Assembly: GCA_028277765.1 (NCBI GenBank)
Contig: JANQFQ010000013.1
Span: forward strand, 1-64,000
From: Desulfobacterales bacterium
GTDB lineage: Bacteria > Desulfobacterota > Desulfobacteria > Desulfobacterales > SURF-7
Length of the DNA: 64,000 bases
Direction: 5' to 3'
The first letter of the stretch is position 1. Every line of letters starts with the position of its first letter. The translations under genes and the position numbers were made by a program. Under the pieces are notes generated by a model. The model did not search any database. It saw only the letters and a list, made by a program, of their open reading frames with translations, and had not been told where the DNA came from. Shown piece after piece: positions 22,443-32,368 of this stretch.

Positions 22443-22640
22443 TTATCCACCAAAAATTTTTTCTTTATCAGACAGTTTAAACCCTAATGCCAACAGTATT
22501 TTCCGTTTTGTCTCCATGCGGCAGGTCATTCCCTTTTCAATACGGGCAATAGTTATTGGAGAAACATTCGCTTTTCTTGCTAGCTCTGCCTTACTCATCA
22601 ATAAAGATTCTCTGACCTTATTTAAGGAATTCTTTGTCAT
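22443..22640 (-). CDS. Small XRE-family HTH regulator, first gene of pilMNOPQ operon
   Basis: 65 aa; VRESLLMSKAELARKANVSPITIARIEKG HTH; 6 bp upstream of pilM. Confidence 0.88.
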   Translation of the reverse strand: MTKNSLNKVRESLLMSKAELARKANVSPITIARIEKGMTCRMETKRKILLALGFKLSDKEKIFGG

Positions 22641-22744
22641 TGTAATAATTCCTTCTGGTTAATACAAATAATTTTTTTTAAATTTCTAACTAGTGAAATG
22701 AATAATTAATAAACTGTATCTATTCTTATCTTCTATTAGCATCA

Positions 22745-22935
22745 ATTATACGAATTTAACGATAAGTCAAGTAAACTATACATATTTTTATTTTAATTCC
22801 TTTATATTGTGGTGCATTATCTTAATTCCAATATATGTTGTGCTGATTGAATCATAATTATTTGTCAATTAGCAGTAACCTTTAATCTTTTACCTGTTAT
22901 TATCATTAATTATACGAATTTAACGATAAGTCAAG
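22745..22935. promoter_or_regulatory. 28-bp direct repeat pair upstream of HTH-pilMNOPQ
   Basis: aattatacgaatttaacgataagtcaag at 22745-22772 and 22908-22935, identical, 163 bp apart. Confidence 0.6.
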
Positions 22936-23209
22936 CAAATTATGTATACATTTTTTTCAATTACACTATATTGTGTGACATTATGTTTAAGTATACACAT
23001 CTTGTGCCATCACCGCTTAAAACATCATTCCATAGTAAACATCTTGGCTCGGAGAACCAGGTTTTAGGTTACCACTAAAAGGGGATTGTTTATGAATACT
23101 TACGCTAAAAATCCGAAAAGATGGCGTCTCACCTGCCTTGACATCACTGTTTTGTTTTCATATATATATTTTTAATTCATAATGTAGTATAGATCCTTGC
23201 CCTAAGGGC

Positions 23210-24652
23210 TTGGGTTCTTATATCGGACAAAACGCCTTGACAACTGTTTCTCCACACGCAGACAGAGTAAAACCCTTTCGTCTTGTAAAAGTATTTACCT
23301 TCACAAGTCTGATACTAATGTTTGTTGGAACAATAGTACTCTCAGGTCTGAACGCCTACTGGGTCCAGACCATGTTAATTAAAAAAAGTGAAGACTACGC
23401 GGCTCTTTTAGTAGAGAATCTCAATCATCAAATCTTCTTACAATTTGTTGTACCAGTCGCCATGAAATACGGCAAAATCCAGCTCAGAAACAAGGAACAG
23501 TTTAAGTGGATGGATAAGGTTGTTAAAAGCACGCTTCACGGTTTTAAAGTTGAACATGTAAATATCTATGATCGGCAGAACACAATATCCTACAGTTTTG
23601 ATTCAAAACAAATCGGGAAAAAAAATATTGGCGGGACAGGTTATCAACATGCTGTTGATGGAGAATCTTCGTCGACCCTGGTACAACGCGGAAACTTTCT
23701 GGAAGTACTAATCGGTTTTCCCGAGGAAAGCCGGCTCATAACATTCGCGCCCCTGCACGCAGAACAACCGCTTTCAGCGATTGAAGGCCCGGTTCTCGGT
23801 GTGGTTGAAATCATTCAGGACCTGACAGATGATCATAAAAAAATCTTTAGGCTGCAAGTACGTATCTTGCAAACATGTTTTGTGGTGATGGTCTTTCTTT
23901 TCCTGATTCTTCGTTTTGTTGTAAAAAGAGGAGAAGGGATCATCCAAAGGAGAAGCATTGAGAGAATACGCCTTCAGGAAGAGCTTGACAGAGCAAAACA
24001 TCTCTCTTCACTTGGAGAGATGACTGCTGGGATATCACATGAAATACGCAACCCTCTAGGTATCATAAGAAGTTCTGCGGAACTCTTAAGCAAAAAGATG
24101 AAACAGACTGATCCGGACAATAGTGTTCCTGACATTATTATCGAAGAATCGAGCAGACTGGATGATATCATTTCGGACTTTCTTAATTTTGCCAGACCGA
24201 AAACGCCGAACTTTCGCTCATGCCGGGTTGAAAAAATTATCGAAAAGAATCTGACTTTTCTCGCTATGCACATTAAAGAGAACGGATATCATATAGACAA
24301 GCATTACAGCGACGACCTTCCGGAAATTAAAGCTGATTCAGACATGCTGTATCAGGCATTTCTGAACATACTGATAAATTCTATCCAGGCTATGCCCAAA
24401 GGTGGCAGGCTCAGCATAAAAGCTTTTGTGGATGAACAATCGATTGTCTTGAAATTCGAGGACGAAGGGAAAACAATCACCCAGGATGAACTGGAAAAAA
24501 TTTGGGATCCTTTTTTTACCACCAAAGAAAAAGGAACCGGACTTGGCCTCGGTATCGTAAAAAACATAATTGAAGCCCATAATGGCAGTATCAGCCTTGA
24601 CAACAGATCTTCCAGGGGCGTTTGTGTTACTATAAAACTACCGGTCATTTAA
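23210..24652 (+). CDS. Membrane sensor histidine kinase (NtrB/ZraS/AtoS type)
   Basis: 480 aa; two TMs with periplasmic domain, GISHEIRNPLGIIRSSAELL H-box, GTGLGLGIVKNII; TTG start. Confidence 0.92.
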   Translation: MGSYIGQNALTTVSPHADRVKPFRLVKVFTFTSLILMFVGTIVLSGLNAYWVQTMLIKKSEDYAALLVENLNHQIFLQFVVPVAMKYGKIQLRNKEQFKWMDKVVKSTLHGFKVEHVNIYDRQNTISYSFDSKQIGKKNIGGTGYQHAVDGESSSTLVQRGNFLEVLIGFPEESRLITFAPLHAEQPLSAIEGPVLGVVEIIQDLTDDHKKIFRLQVRILQTCFVVMVFLFLILRFVVKRGEGIIQRRSIERIRLQEELDRAKHLSSLGEMTAGISHEIRNPLGIIRSSAELLSKKMKQTDPDNSVPDIIIEESSRLDDIISDFLNFARPKTPNFRSCRVEKIIEKNLTFLAMHIKENGYHIDKHYSDDLPEIKADSDMLYQAFLNILINSIQAMPKGGRLSIKAFVDEQSIVLKFEDEGKTITQDELEKIWDPFFTTKEKGTGLGLGIVKNIIEAHNGSISLDNRSSRGVCVTIKLPVI

Positions 24653-24665
24653 AACAGGTGTCTTT

Positions 24666-26030
24666 ATGGAAACAGTCCTAATCGTTGATGATGAAAAAAA
24701 CTACCCGCCCATATTAAGCGCAATTCTCGAGGAAGAAGGCTTTGAAACACTTACAGCAGCCAGCGGCAGGCAAGCGTTAGAAATAATGGTGTCTTCTGAC
24801 ATTGACCTGGTCCTTACAGACATGAAAATGCCTCAAATGGACGGAATAGAACTGCTTGAAAAAATCAAGGAAAATGATCCAGATATCCCGGTAATAATGA
24901 TGACCGCCCACGGTACGGTTGATAAGGCGGTCGAAGCCATGCAAAAGGGGGCCTATACCTATATAATGAAGCCTTTTGATAATGAAAAGATGGTTATTTT
25001 TGTTAATAAGGCCATATCAACATATAAAGTTATAAAGGAGAACAGGCTTCTCCGAAAGGCGGTTGAATCCAGGTACAGCTTTGGAAATATTATTGGAAAA
25101 AGCAGTGTTATGCTTGATATCTATGAACTCATCAAGAAAGTATCACCAGCGTCGGCAACAGTCCTGATCGAAGGAGAAAGCGGCACAGGTAAAGAGCTTG
25201 TGGCAAAATCCATCCATTTTAACAGCCCAAGACGGAACAGGCCTTTTATCCCGGTAAACTGTTCAGCATTATCTGAAAATCTCCTCGAGAGTGAACTCTT
25301 TGGGCATGAAAAAGGAGCCTTCACCGGTGCAAATGCCATGAAAAAGGGACGGTTTGAACTTGCTGATGGTGGGACACTGTTTCTGGATGAAATTGGCGAA
25401 CTGTCTATTGGTCTTCAGGTAAAACTACTGCGCGTTCTACAGGATAAAATCCTGGAAAGAGTCGGCGGCGAAAAGACGGTACCTGTTGATTTCCGCCTGA
25501 TTGCAGCCACAAATAAAAAACTGAAGGAGGAGGTGAAGCATAATCGCTTTCGGGAAGATCTTTTTTACCGCCTCAACGTTGTCCATATTACACTTCCCCC
25601 TTTACGTGATCGAAAGGAAGACATTCATCTGCTTGTAGATCATTTTATTAACAAATACGATGATGAGAGGAAAGGCCGCCAGCCGGTTACAAACCTTGAT
25701 CTTGAATGTGAAAGACTTTTTTCCGATTATACATGGCCAGGCAATGTCCGTGAACTTGAAAACGTCATTGAAAGGACCATGGTGCTTAGCTCCGGAGGTC
25801 AGATAAAAATCTCTGACCTTCCCAAGGATTTTAAGGAAAACATTTATGATTTCGCTGACCTAGAAGGGATTCCTGAAAACGCGACCCTGAACACCACCCT
25901 TGTGGAGATTGAAAAAAATATGATAAAAAGAGCCCTGAAACTGTCAAATAATGTTCAGGCCCATGCAGCCAAGCTGCTCGGAATCGGTAAAAGCGGTCTG
26001 AATCAAAAAATCAAGAAGTATAAAATATAG
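24666..26030 (+). CDS. Sigma-54-dependent response regulator (NtrC family) with intact GAFTGA
   Basis: 454 aa; REC, Walker A GESGTGKE, ESELFGHEKGAFTGA, GTLFLDEIGELS, C-terminal Fis HTH. Confidence 0.95.
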   Translation: METVLIVDDEKNYPPILSAILEEEGFETLTAASGRQALEIMVSSDIDLVLTDMKMPQMDGIELLEKIKENDPDIPVIMMTAHGTVDKAVEAMQKGAYTYIMKPFDNEKMVIFVNKAISTYKVIKENRLLRKAVESRYSFGNIIGKSSVMLDIYELIKKVSPASATVLIEGESGTGKELVAKSIHFNSPRRNRPFIPVNCSALSENLLESELFGHEKGAFTGANAMKKGRFELADGGTLFLDEIGELSIGLQVKLLRVLQDKILERVGGEKTVPVDFRLIAATNKKLKEEVKHNRFREDLFYRLNVVHITLPPLRDRKEDIHLLVDHFINKYDDERKGRQPVTNLDLECERLFSDYTWPGNVRELENVIERTMVLSSGGQIKISDLPKDFKENIYDFADLEGIPENATLNTTLVEIEKNMIKRALKLSNNVQAHAAKLLGIGKSGLNQKIKKYKI

Positions 26031-26343
26031 TTTATGAGTAAAAATTCATAATTTTGAATCTATAATATTGTCTTATTTTTTCAAATATTTATTATATCAA
26101 AAAAATAATTTTCCAACTTAAGATTCAATATTTTAAACCCACTGTTGTCGATATAAATTATAGATAAAACAACCAGTTACAGTTGAAATGCTTGAAAAGT
26201 TTAAAATCTTTAACGTTTTACTAAAAAATAAGATACCACAAATCCTTCGATATAGTTCAAAAGAAAAATATAATCTTTATAACAGTATGTAATAACTTTA
26301 TATTTATGATTTTAAACAATAAAAAAAGGAATCAAATCGATTT

Positions 26344-26357
26344 GGCAAGTATTTTGC
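26344..26357 (+). promoter_or_regulatory. Candidate sigma-54 promoter
   Basis: tTGGCAAGtattTTGCTat; GG-N10-GC at 26344-26345/26356-26357. Confidence 0.6.
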
Positions 26358-26368
26358 TATAGTAGATA

Positions 26369-26441
26369 TCAACTGTTTTTTATCGTCTTTTTTCCCCTTA
26401 AGGCTAATCAGGCATTCCGCCTGGTTAGCCTTATCTTTTTT
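26369..26441 (+). ncRNA. Candidate short sigma-54-dependent sRNA ending in intrinsic terminator
   Basis: Predicted TSS about 12 nt after the GC element; U-rich stretch; terminator at 26400-26441; no ORF. Confidence 0.4.
26400..26441 (+). terminator. Rho-independent terminator
   Basis: AAGGCTAATCAGGC attcc GCCTGGTTAGCCTT atcTTTTTT; 14-bp stem with one G-U. Confidence 0.9.
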
Positions 26442-26452
26442 GGGAAACGTAA

Positions 26453-26475
26453 CTAGATACTAGTATCTAGCTTCC
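26453..26475. repeat. Family B repeat including perfect 18-bp palindrome ctagatactagtatctag
   Basis: 26453-26470 palindrome, overlaps stop codon region of the TPR protein gene. Confidence 0.65.
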
Positions 26476-27165
26476 AGATATCTTCTCTTTTATAATATCC
26501 ACATAGATTGAATCTTCAAAATTCTCGGCAAGTTTTTTATACGCAGCAACGCTCTTATCCTTTTCCCCAGCTTCAGCGTATAGACGCCCCAGGTTAAAAA
26601 GTGCCTCGTCCTTTAGAACAGGACTGCTGCCGTCAGCGATGAGTTTAAAGTATTTTACAGCCTCTTTGGTGTTGTTTTTAGCCGCATGAGAATGGCCAAG
26701 ACCGTTTACAATCAGATTCCTGAAAGATGATGGTTCATCAAAATCATCCAAAGCGCTCTCAAGCAGGGTAATCGCCTTTTCATAATTCCCGGTCCTGTAA
26801 CATATATCTCCGTAATGTATTCTTCCCAGCCCCCCTGCCACCGTTCCCGGATATGTTTGTATAAGGGCTTCAAAATCCTTATTTGCTGCCTTAAACGCTT
26901 TCTGGGGATCATCACCTTTTAATAACGATCCGTATTCGGTCATAATATCATTAAGCTTCTTAAACGCTTTTTCTTCATTGACATCGGAATAGTATAGAAA
27001 TCCGATCACGACAAAAAAGATAATAAGTATCGCCCCTGCAGCGGTAAATAGCTCCTTTTGATACTTTAAAGCGGCTTCTATCAGCCTCTTTGAAAAAATT
27101 AGAAATTCATCCGGTTTTTCAAGTTCCTTTTTTCGGGCAAGAGATACCCTGCTAAATTTCGACAT
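26467..27165 (-). CDS. Membrane-anchored TPR protein (YfgM-like)
   Basis: 232 aa; single N-terminal TM, TPR repeats. Confidence 0.8.
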   Translation of the reverse strand: MSKFSRVSLARKKELEKPDEFLIFSKRLIEAALKYQKELFTAAGAILIIFFVVIGFLYYSDVNEEKAFKKLNDIMTEYGSLLKGDDPQKAFKAANKDFEALIQTYPGTVAGGLGRIHYGDICYRTGNYEKAITLLESALDDFDEPSSFRNLIVNGLGHSHAAKNNTKEAVKYFKLIADGSSPVLKDEALFNLGRLYAEAGEKDKSVAAYKKLAENFEDSIYVDIIKEKISGS

Positions 27166-27169
27166 CTTT

Positions 27170-28162
27170 TTAAATATTCCTTTTTTTTATCCGTTCCCAT
27201 CCCTCTTCCGGGATTTCAGTGCCGACAACCTGGCACACTTCATAGCCGCATGCTGAGCCGATATCTCCGCATCTTTCCAGCGGATACCCTTTAACGAGTC
27301 CGAATAGAAACCCGGAAGCCCAAAGGTCTCCAGCGCCAGTGGTGTCAACAGCTTTCCCTGTACCATGCGGTTCAATCTGTACGATATCTCCGCCCCTTGA
27401 AATATAACTCCCTTCTGCCCCTACTTTTAATATCCCTATTTCCGCATTTTCAGACAGAGCACTCACGGTTTTCTTTTCATCAGTCATACCGGTAAAAACC
27501 CGTGCTTCATCTTCATTCGCTATCAGGATATCCACGTAGTCTTTGACAATCCCCTTAAGAAATTCCTTATTTTCCTCAACCACTGTAAAACTAGCAAGAT
27601 CCAGAGAGACAAGAGCGCCTTTATTCCTGGCCTCTTTTATTGCCGCAGTGATAAGCGCTTTATTATAAACCAGGTATCCTTCAATATGCACTACAGCTGT
27701 ATCATCAGAACAACATCCTGTTATCTCTGCTGGTTCCATTTCAGCGGAAGCACCGAGATATGTAAACATGGATCGCTGGGCATCAGGTGTTATAATTGAG
27801 AGTACCCTACCGGTGGGCAGATCTGATTTAAACATGCTGGTCTCAATATTATTGGAATTAAGGCTGTTTTCAAAGAGGTGGCCCAGTTCATCTTCTCCTC
27901 TTTTCCCGACAAAATGCCCGGAACCGCCCAGTTTACCTATACCGACAATTGTGTTACAGGCAGATCCACCTGGAACCACAACAGGCCTGCCAGATATGTA
28001 TCCCAACATCTGTTCAATAACATCATTGTCAACCAGCTTCATACCGCCCTTGGCACCATCAAAACGGCTCAGAAAATCATCATTCTCATTGGCAAGTATA
28101 TCAACCAAGGCAGAGCCGATCCCAGTGACAGTCTTCTTGTTTTTAAAAATGATACCTTCCAT
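27170..28162 (-). CDS. PfkB-family carbohydrate/adenosine kinase
   Basis: 330 aa; VVPGGSACNTIVGIGKLGG, DTTGAGDLWASGFLFG. Confidence 0.92.
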   Translation of the reverse strand: MEGIIFKNKKTVTGIGSALVDILANENDDFLSRFDGAKGGMKLVDNDVIEQMLGYISGRPVVVPGGSACNTIVGIGKLGGSGHFVGKRGEDELGHLFENSLNSNNIETSMFKSDLPTGRVLSIITPDAQRSMFTYLGASAEMEPAEITGCCSDDTAVVHIEGYLVYNKALITAAIKEARNKGALVSLDLASFTVVEENKEFLKGIVKDYVDILIANEDEARVFTGMTDEKKTVSALSENAEIGILKVGAEGSYISRGGDIVQIEPHGTGKAVDTTGAGDLWASGFLFGLVKGYPLERCGDIGSACGYEVCQVVGTEIPEEGWERIKKRNI

Positions 28163-28257
28163 AATTTTCTAAACCTACGGTACACCTAATAGGCATACGT
28201 TTCGTTTGAATCTTTAAAGCACAGCATATAAGGTTCACTCTCCTGTCTGATCCGTGT

Positions 28258-28719
28258 CTACCAGACCAGGGCTTTATGAATCCAGCCTGTATCCCCGTCT
28301 TCATGCTGAACCTTTATCCAACTGCCCTCCCTTTTTAATACTTTAAGGGGTATCCCTTTGACCGTTCTGAACATTACCTGGTAGCCTGTTCCTGCGCCGG
28401 ATCTAACATTACAGTTCTCCTTTTTGGTGATCACTGTTTCTTGGTCAAACAAAAGTGAACTGTGAATCCATCCTTTATCCCCTTCATAATCACTGAACTT
28501 GTACCAGTCTCCATCTTTTTCAAGGATTAAAAGAGGATGATATTTTTCAACCTGCCACAGCACCTTGGTTTGTGATCCAGGCCCAAGACGGACATTCGCC
28601 TTTGGCACTGCCACAGCCAGCCGTTCGGCAAAAGCTGTGCTGGCATTAACACCCATTAAAAACATGCAACAGAATAGAAATAGTTTTCCTGTCTGTAAAA
28701 TTCGTTTAAGAAAGCCCAT
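28258..28719 (-). CDS. Secreted bacterial SH3-domain protein
   Basis: 153 aa; signal peptide, two SH3_3-type repeats (NVRLGPGSQTKVLW..., NVRSGAGTGYQVMF...). Confidence 0.88.
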   Translation of the reverse strand: MGFLKRILQTGKLFLFCCMFLMGVNASTAFAERLAVAVPKANVRLGPGSQTKVLWQVEKYHPLLILEKDGDWYKFSDYEGDKGWIHSSLLFDQETVITKKENCNVRSGAGTGYQVMFRTVKGIPLKVLKREGSWIKVQHEDGDTGWIHKALVW

Positions 28720-28817
28720 CCTCTCCTCCAGGCTATTTCATGACAATCTTCAGCCATGCCATGCCCCGGTGAAAAAAACGTCGTTTTATTAGGTCCGAAT
28801 GTATCAATCGCGGCCAT

Positions 28818-29453
28818 TTATACTTCAAAGAACTCCATTTCAGTAAGCTCAACACAGGTTAGCTTTTTCCCATACACAGCACCGGTATCAATCCCTATTT
28901 TGTTCGGCAGTATCAATGCCTCTGGCAGGGGTGTGTGGCCAAAAATAACCAGTTTCCCGAAATCATGTTCTGATTCGATAAAGGACCTGCGTATCCAGAG
29001 CAGATCCTCGGGATCCTGCTCTTTAAGCGGGACATTATCCTTTAATCCTGCGTGCACAAAAATAAAATCTTCTGTTTCATGATATAGAATCAGGCTTTCC
29101 AAAAAATCAAAATGGTCGCTTGGTACTAGCCCATCATTGGTCCTGATATTCCGGTTCATATAGCTTTCAAGGGTCTGCTGCCCGCCGTTCGCGAGAAAAA
29201 CGAGCCTGTCTGTTCCTGAAAGATATTTTAAAAACATATCTTCATGATTGCCTTTTAAAAAAATCAGGTTTTTGTGCTGTCTCTTCAGGCCTATCAAGAA
29301 CTCTACAACTTCAAAAGAATTGGGACCGCGGTCAATATAATCCCCCAGGAAAACAACAGTATCTTCTTTAAAACTGATACTTACCTTATCCATAAGGGTG
29401 TTGAATTTATCGAAACACCCATGTATGTCACTGAAAACAAATAATTTTCCCAT
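28818..29453 (-). CDS. Calcineurin-like serine/threonine protein phosphatase
   Basis: 211 aa; FSDIHGC, LGDYIDRGPNS, KGNHEDM. Confidence 0.93.
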   Translation of the reverse strand: MGKLFVFSDIHGCFDKFNTLMDKVSISFKEDTVVFLGDYIDRGPNSFEVVEFLIGLKRQHKNLIFLKGNHEDMFLKYLSGTDRLVFLANGGQQTLESYMNRNIRTNDGLVPSDHFDFLESLILYHETEDFIFVHAGLKDNVPLKEQDPEDLLWIRRSFIESEHDFGKLVIFGHTPLPEALILPNKIGIDTGAVYGKKLTCVELTEMEFFEV

Positions 29454-29568
29454 AATCTAGTAATATCTTCCGAAGCAGTTAAAAAAAATCTCTAATTAAG
29501 TAGCAGGAAATAAAAAAACTTGCAAGACAGATGATAACTAATTTATTATTTACATGTTTCCACAAAAA

Positions 29569-30912
29569 TTAATCAAAAGAAAAATATCTCTGCAGGTCTT
29601 CCCGTATAAAAGTGTCGATGTCATCAAAATTTTTCTTATGAGGAAAAAGTATCTCCTTAAAAGCTGCATCAGACAGCAGGCTTAAAACATTACTTTTTAC
29701 CCTGAACCATGTTTGTTCCCTGTAGGCGTTTTCCAGTGAAACCAATTGATCAATATTAGACCTGCATTTTTTTATATAGCGGGGAAATGTCCATTTAAAG
29801 AAAAAAACAATCCCCAGCACCAGCACAACAATAACGCTGAGAACAGGTATAATCAGGCTGGTAACTGAAAAAGCACCTGAAAAAAGGGAAACCACAAGTG
29901 TCTGCTGCGGGAAACCGGTTGCCCACTTTAACAGTATATCAACAAACAGAAATAGTATTAAAGAAGAAAAAAGTAAACCTTTGGCTGTTCCGCGTATCAG
30001 ACTCATTCCGCCTTTGTTGAAATTGGCCATCGCTTCTGCTGCAATTTTGAGTTCATTCAGTTTTCTATCAACCCGGTGCAGAATGTGGTTGATTCTCAGT
30101 TTCGGTGCTTCAAGGATTTTCCGGAAGAGGTGTGTCCGTTCTTCAATCCATGCTTCAAGATTGACCGTGTTGTGGGCCACTTCTTTTGAAAATGTTAAAA
30201 AAATTCTGGGGATATCCTTACGGCCGGTCATTTGTGAAAGATTCCAGCACAGTGTTCCATAAGCACGTATGAGATCAGCAAGATTGTCGCATTCATCAAT
30301 GCGGCTCATAACAAAAATAATCCTGTCTTCCCTGGATGCGTCCGGAAGGGTATTTCTGATGGTCGTATATGTCTCTTTTATTGTCCCGGCCTTGTGCGGA
30401 TCAAACATCAGAATAACCAGGTCTGCCAACCGCGCGAAATCGCCTACAACCCGCGGGAAATCATACCCTCTCCCTTTTTCGGTAACGGAATCAAGCATCC
30501 CGGGACTGTCAATAATAGCCAGATTTTCAAGGAACCTGGATGCACGCAGTTTCATCTGGAAATGGGAAGACAGCCGGTCCCCATATGACTTAAAAGTAGT
30601 AAACGGAAGCCTTTCATCATTAACCAGGGTTGCCCCGGAAATCTCCCCTTCCTCTTCACCCGGTCCAGGTGCTGTAATAACGGTAAAAGAATCGTCAGTA
30701 GGTGCCTGCCCGGTTCTTTGAATCTCTCTCCCCAGAAGTTCATTAATCAGTGTTGATTTACCTGAAGAATAATTGCCGATAATCAACACAACCGGCTTCC
30801 ATTTTAGAAAAGCCTCAATCTCGGCAAAATCAAAATTATACCGCTCAAACCATGGATAGACCTCATCCATGACCCTGTTTTTTATCTCAAGCTGTAAATC
30901 TTCTTCATCCAT
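29569..30912 (-). CDS. Dynamin-family GTPase with C-terminal TM segments
   Basis: 447 aa; G1 GNYSSGKSTLIN, DSPGMLD, two hydrophobic helices. Confidence 0.85.
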   Translation of the reverse strand: MDEEDLQLEIKNRVMDEVYPWFERYNFDFAEIEAFLKWKPVVLIIGNYSSGKSTLINELLGREIQRTGQAPTDDSFTVITAPGPGEEEGEISGATLVNDERLPFTTFKSYGDRLSSHFQMKLRASRFLENLAIIDSPGMLDSVTEKGRGYDFPRVVGDFARLADLVILMFDPHKAGTIKETYTTIRNTLPDASREDRIIFVMSRIDECDNLADLIRAYGTLCWNLSQMTGRKDIPRIFLTFSKEVAHNTVNLEAWIEERTHLFRKILEAPKLRINHILHRVDRKLNELKIAAEAMANFNKGGMSLIRGTAKGLLFSSLILFLFVDILLKWATGFPQQTLVVSLFSGAFSVTSLIIPVLSVIVVLVLGIVFFFKWTFPRYIKKCRSNIDQLVSLENAYREQTWFRVKSNVLSLLSDAAFKEILFPHKKNFDDIDTFIREDLQRYFSFD

Positions 30913-30942
30913 AACAACCTGCCTGTGAATACCCTTGTCTCT

Positions 30943-31815
30943 TTATTTTCTTTCTGCATGTCCGTCCAGAAAATTCTCAACAGCTTCAAAACACGCATTC
31001 GCTTTTTCCATATAAGCAAAATGCCCGCAGTTCTGTAACAATACGAAATCTGATCCTTTTATACCATGGTGTATCTTTTCTGCCTCCTGAAAGGGAATAG
31101 GATCATAATCCCCATGAACGATCAATGTGGGACATGTAATTCTGTTTAATCTGTCAAAAAGGCTGTAATCCTGAAGGTATTCATCCAGGAAATGAGTGCA
31201 TATAAAATATTTTTGAACCATCTTATCATCAATATAATCGAGGGAAATCTTGTCCGCAAAGCTTTTATCGTAAAAATACGCCCAGAAATAAAGAGAATAA
31301 TACTTTTTAAATAGTACGGAGGTTTTCTCTTTATTTATAAAAGATTCCGCTATTTCCGTAAGCTCCTCCTTTTTTTGGGGGGGCAAACGGTCTTCTATGG
31401 CTTTACTGAACCGGGCCACATATCCCGAACTCGCGCCAGAGGACCCGATAATTATCAGTGCGTTTAAACAGTCAGAATAGTTTACAGCATAATTAAGTGA
31501 CAGCAATCCTCCCCAAGAATGTCCCAGTAAATTTAATTTCCTGATATCAAACGCTTTTCTTAAACCTTCCAAGTCCTGAATGAAACTTTCCATGGTAATT
31601 TCAGAAGGTTTTTCATGACCGGAAGATTTTCCGCTTGAACGCTGGTCATAAAATATAACCTTATAATGCTCAGCCAGCCTTGTAAGGTGGGGGTAAAGAT
31701 AATTGTGCCCAAGCCCCGGGCCTCCATGAACAATGACGACTGGTTCTCCAGTACCGATAATTTTATAAAAGATATCAATCTTGTTGATATTTTTTATACC
31801 TTCTTCCTGTTCCAA
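30943..31815 (-). CDS. Alpha/beta hydrolase (proline iminopeptidase-like)
   Basis: 290 aa; HGGPGLGHNYL, DQRSSGKSS, GHSWGG nucleophile elbow, NCGHF. Confidence 0.9.
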   Translation of the reverse strand: MEQEEGIKNINKIDIFYKIIGTGEPVVIVHGGPGLGHNYLYPHLTRLAEHYKVIFYDQRSSGKSSGHEKPSEITMESFIQDLEGLRKAFDIRKLNLLGHSWGGLLSLNYAVNYSDCLNALIIIGSSGASSGYVARFSKAIEDRLPPQKKEELTEIAESFINKEKTSVLFKKYYSLYFWAYFYDKSFADKISLDYIDDKMVQKYFICTHFLDEYLQDYSLFDRLNRITCPTLIVHGDYDPIPFQEAEKIHHGIKGSDFVLLQNCGHFAYMEKANACFEAVENFLDGHAERK

Positions 31816-31868
31816 TTGCGCCTTACCTGTTATAAAGCTTTTTAAGCCAAAGGGAAAACATATAAAGA

Positions 31869-32144
31869 TTATCTTTTCTGCTGCTGGAAGAGAAACCCCA
31901 CTAAAGCGAAAAACGCAATGGCCAGGCCAAACGCCAGATAGCTGTACACATAGTAATTCGCATTCAACATGAAATCATAAAACATGTCCTGGTTGCAAAT
32001 AAAACCCCAGTACAGCGTAAAAACATAATTGAACATTAACGCCAGCTTAACCCTTCCGAAAAGCAGCGCTATTGTACTCAGTATCAGCAGCAACATGATC
32101 TGAGTAGCTGGAATTGTAAACTCCATTGACATAAAAAAATCCAT
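31869..32144 (-). CDS. Small hypothetical membrane protein
   Basis: 91 aa, three hydrophobic segments. Confidence 0.65.
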   Translation of the reverse strand: MDFFMSMEFTIPATQIMLLLILSTIALLFGRVKLALMFNYVFTLYWGFICNQDMFYDFMLNANYYVYSYLAFGLAIAFFALVGFLFQQQKR

Positions 32145-32298
32145 AATCAGGCACCCCCATGCATTTTTTAAATATCAGGTTGGCAAACAAGTATTATCTT
32201 TTTTTATCAAATATATGTTTTTTATTGCAACAATTAAATCAGCTTCGATTACTCTTTTAGAACAAATTCTTTGTATGAAAATCAGACGAACAGTATTG

Positions 32299-32327
32299 TT
32301 GACAATAAAGCACATGTATATTATTTT
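32299..32327 (+). promoter_or_regulatory. Possible sigma-70-type promoter upstream of mtnP
   Basis: TTGACA-N17-TATTTT. Confidence 0.35.
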
Positions 32328-32368
32328 ATAAAAACTTTTTTTATTTCTAAAAAAACAGGAGAACTCAT

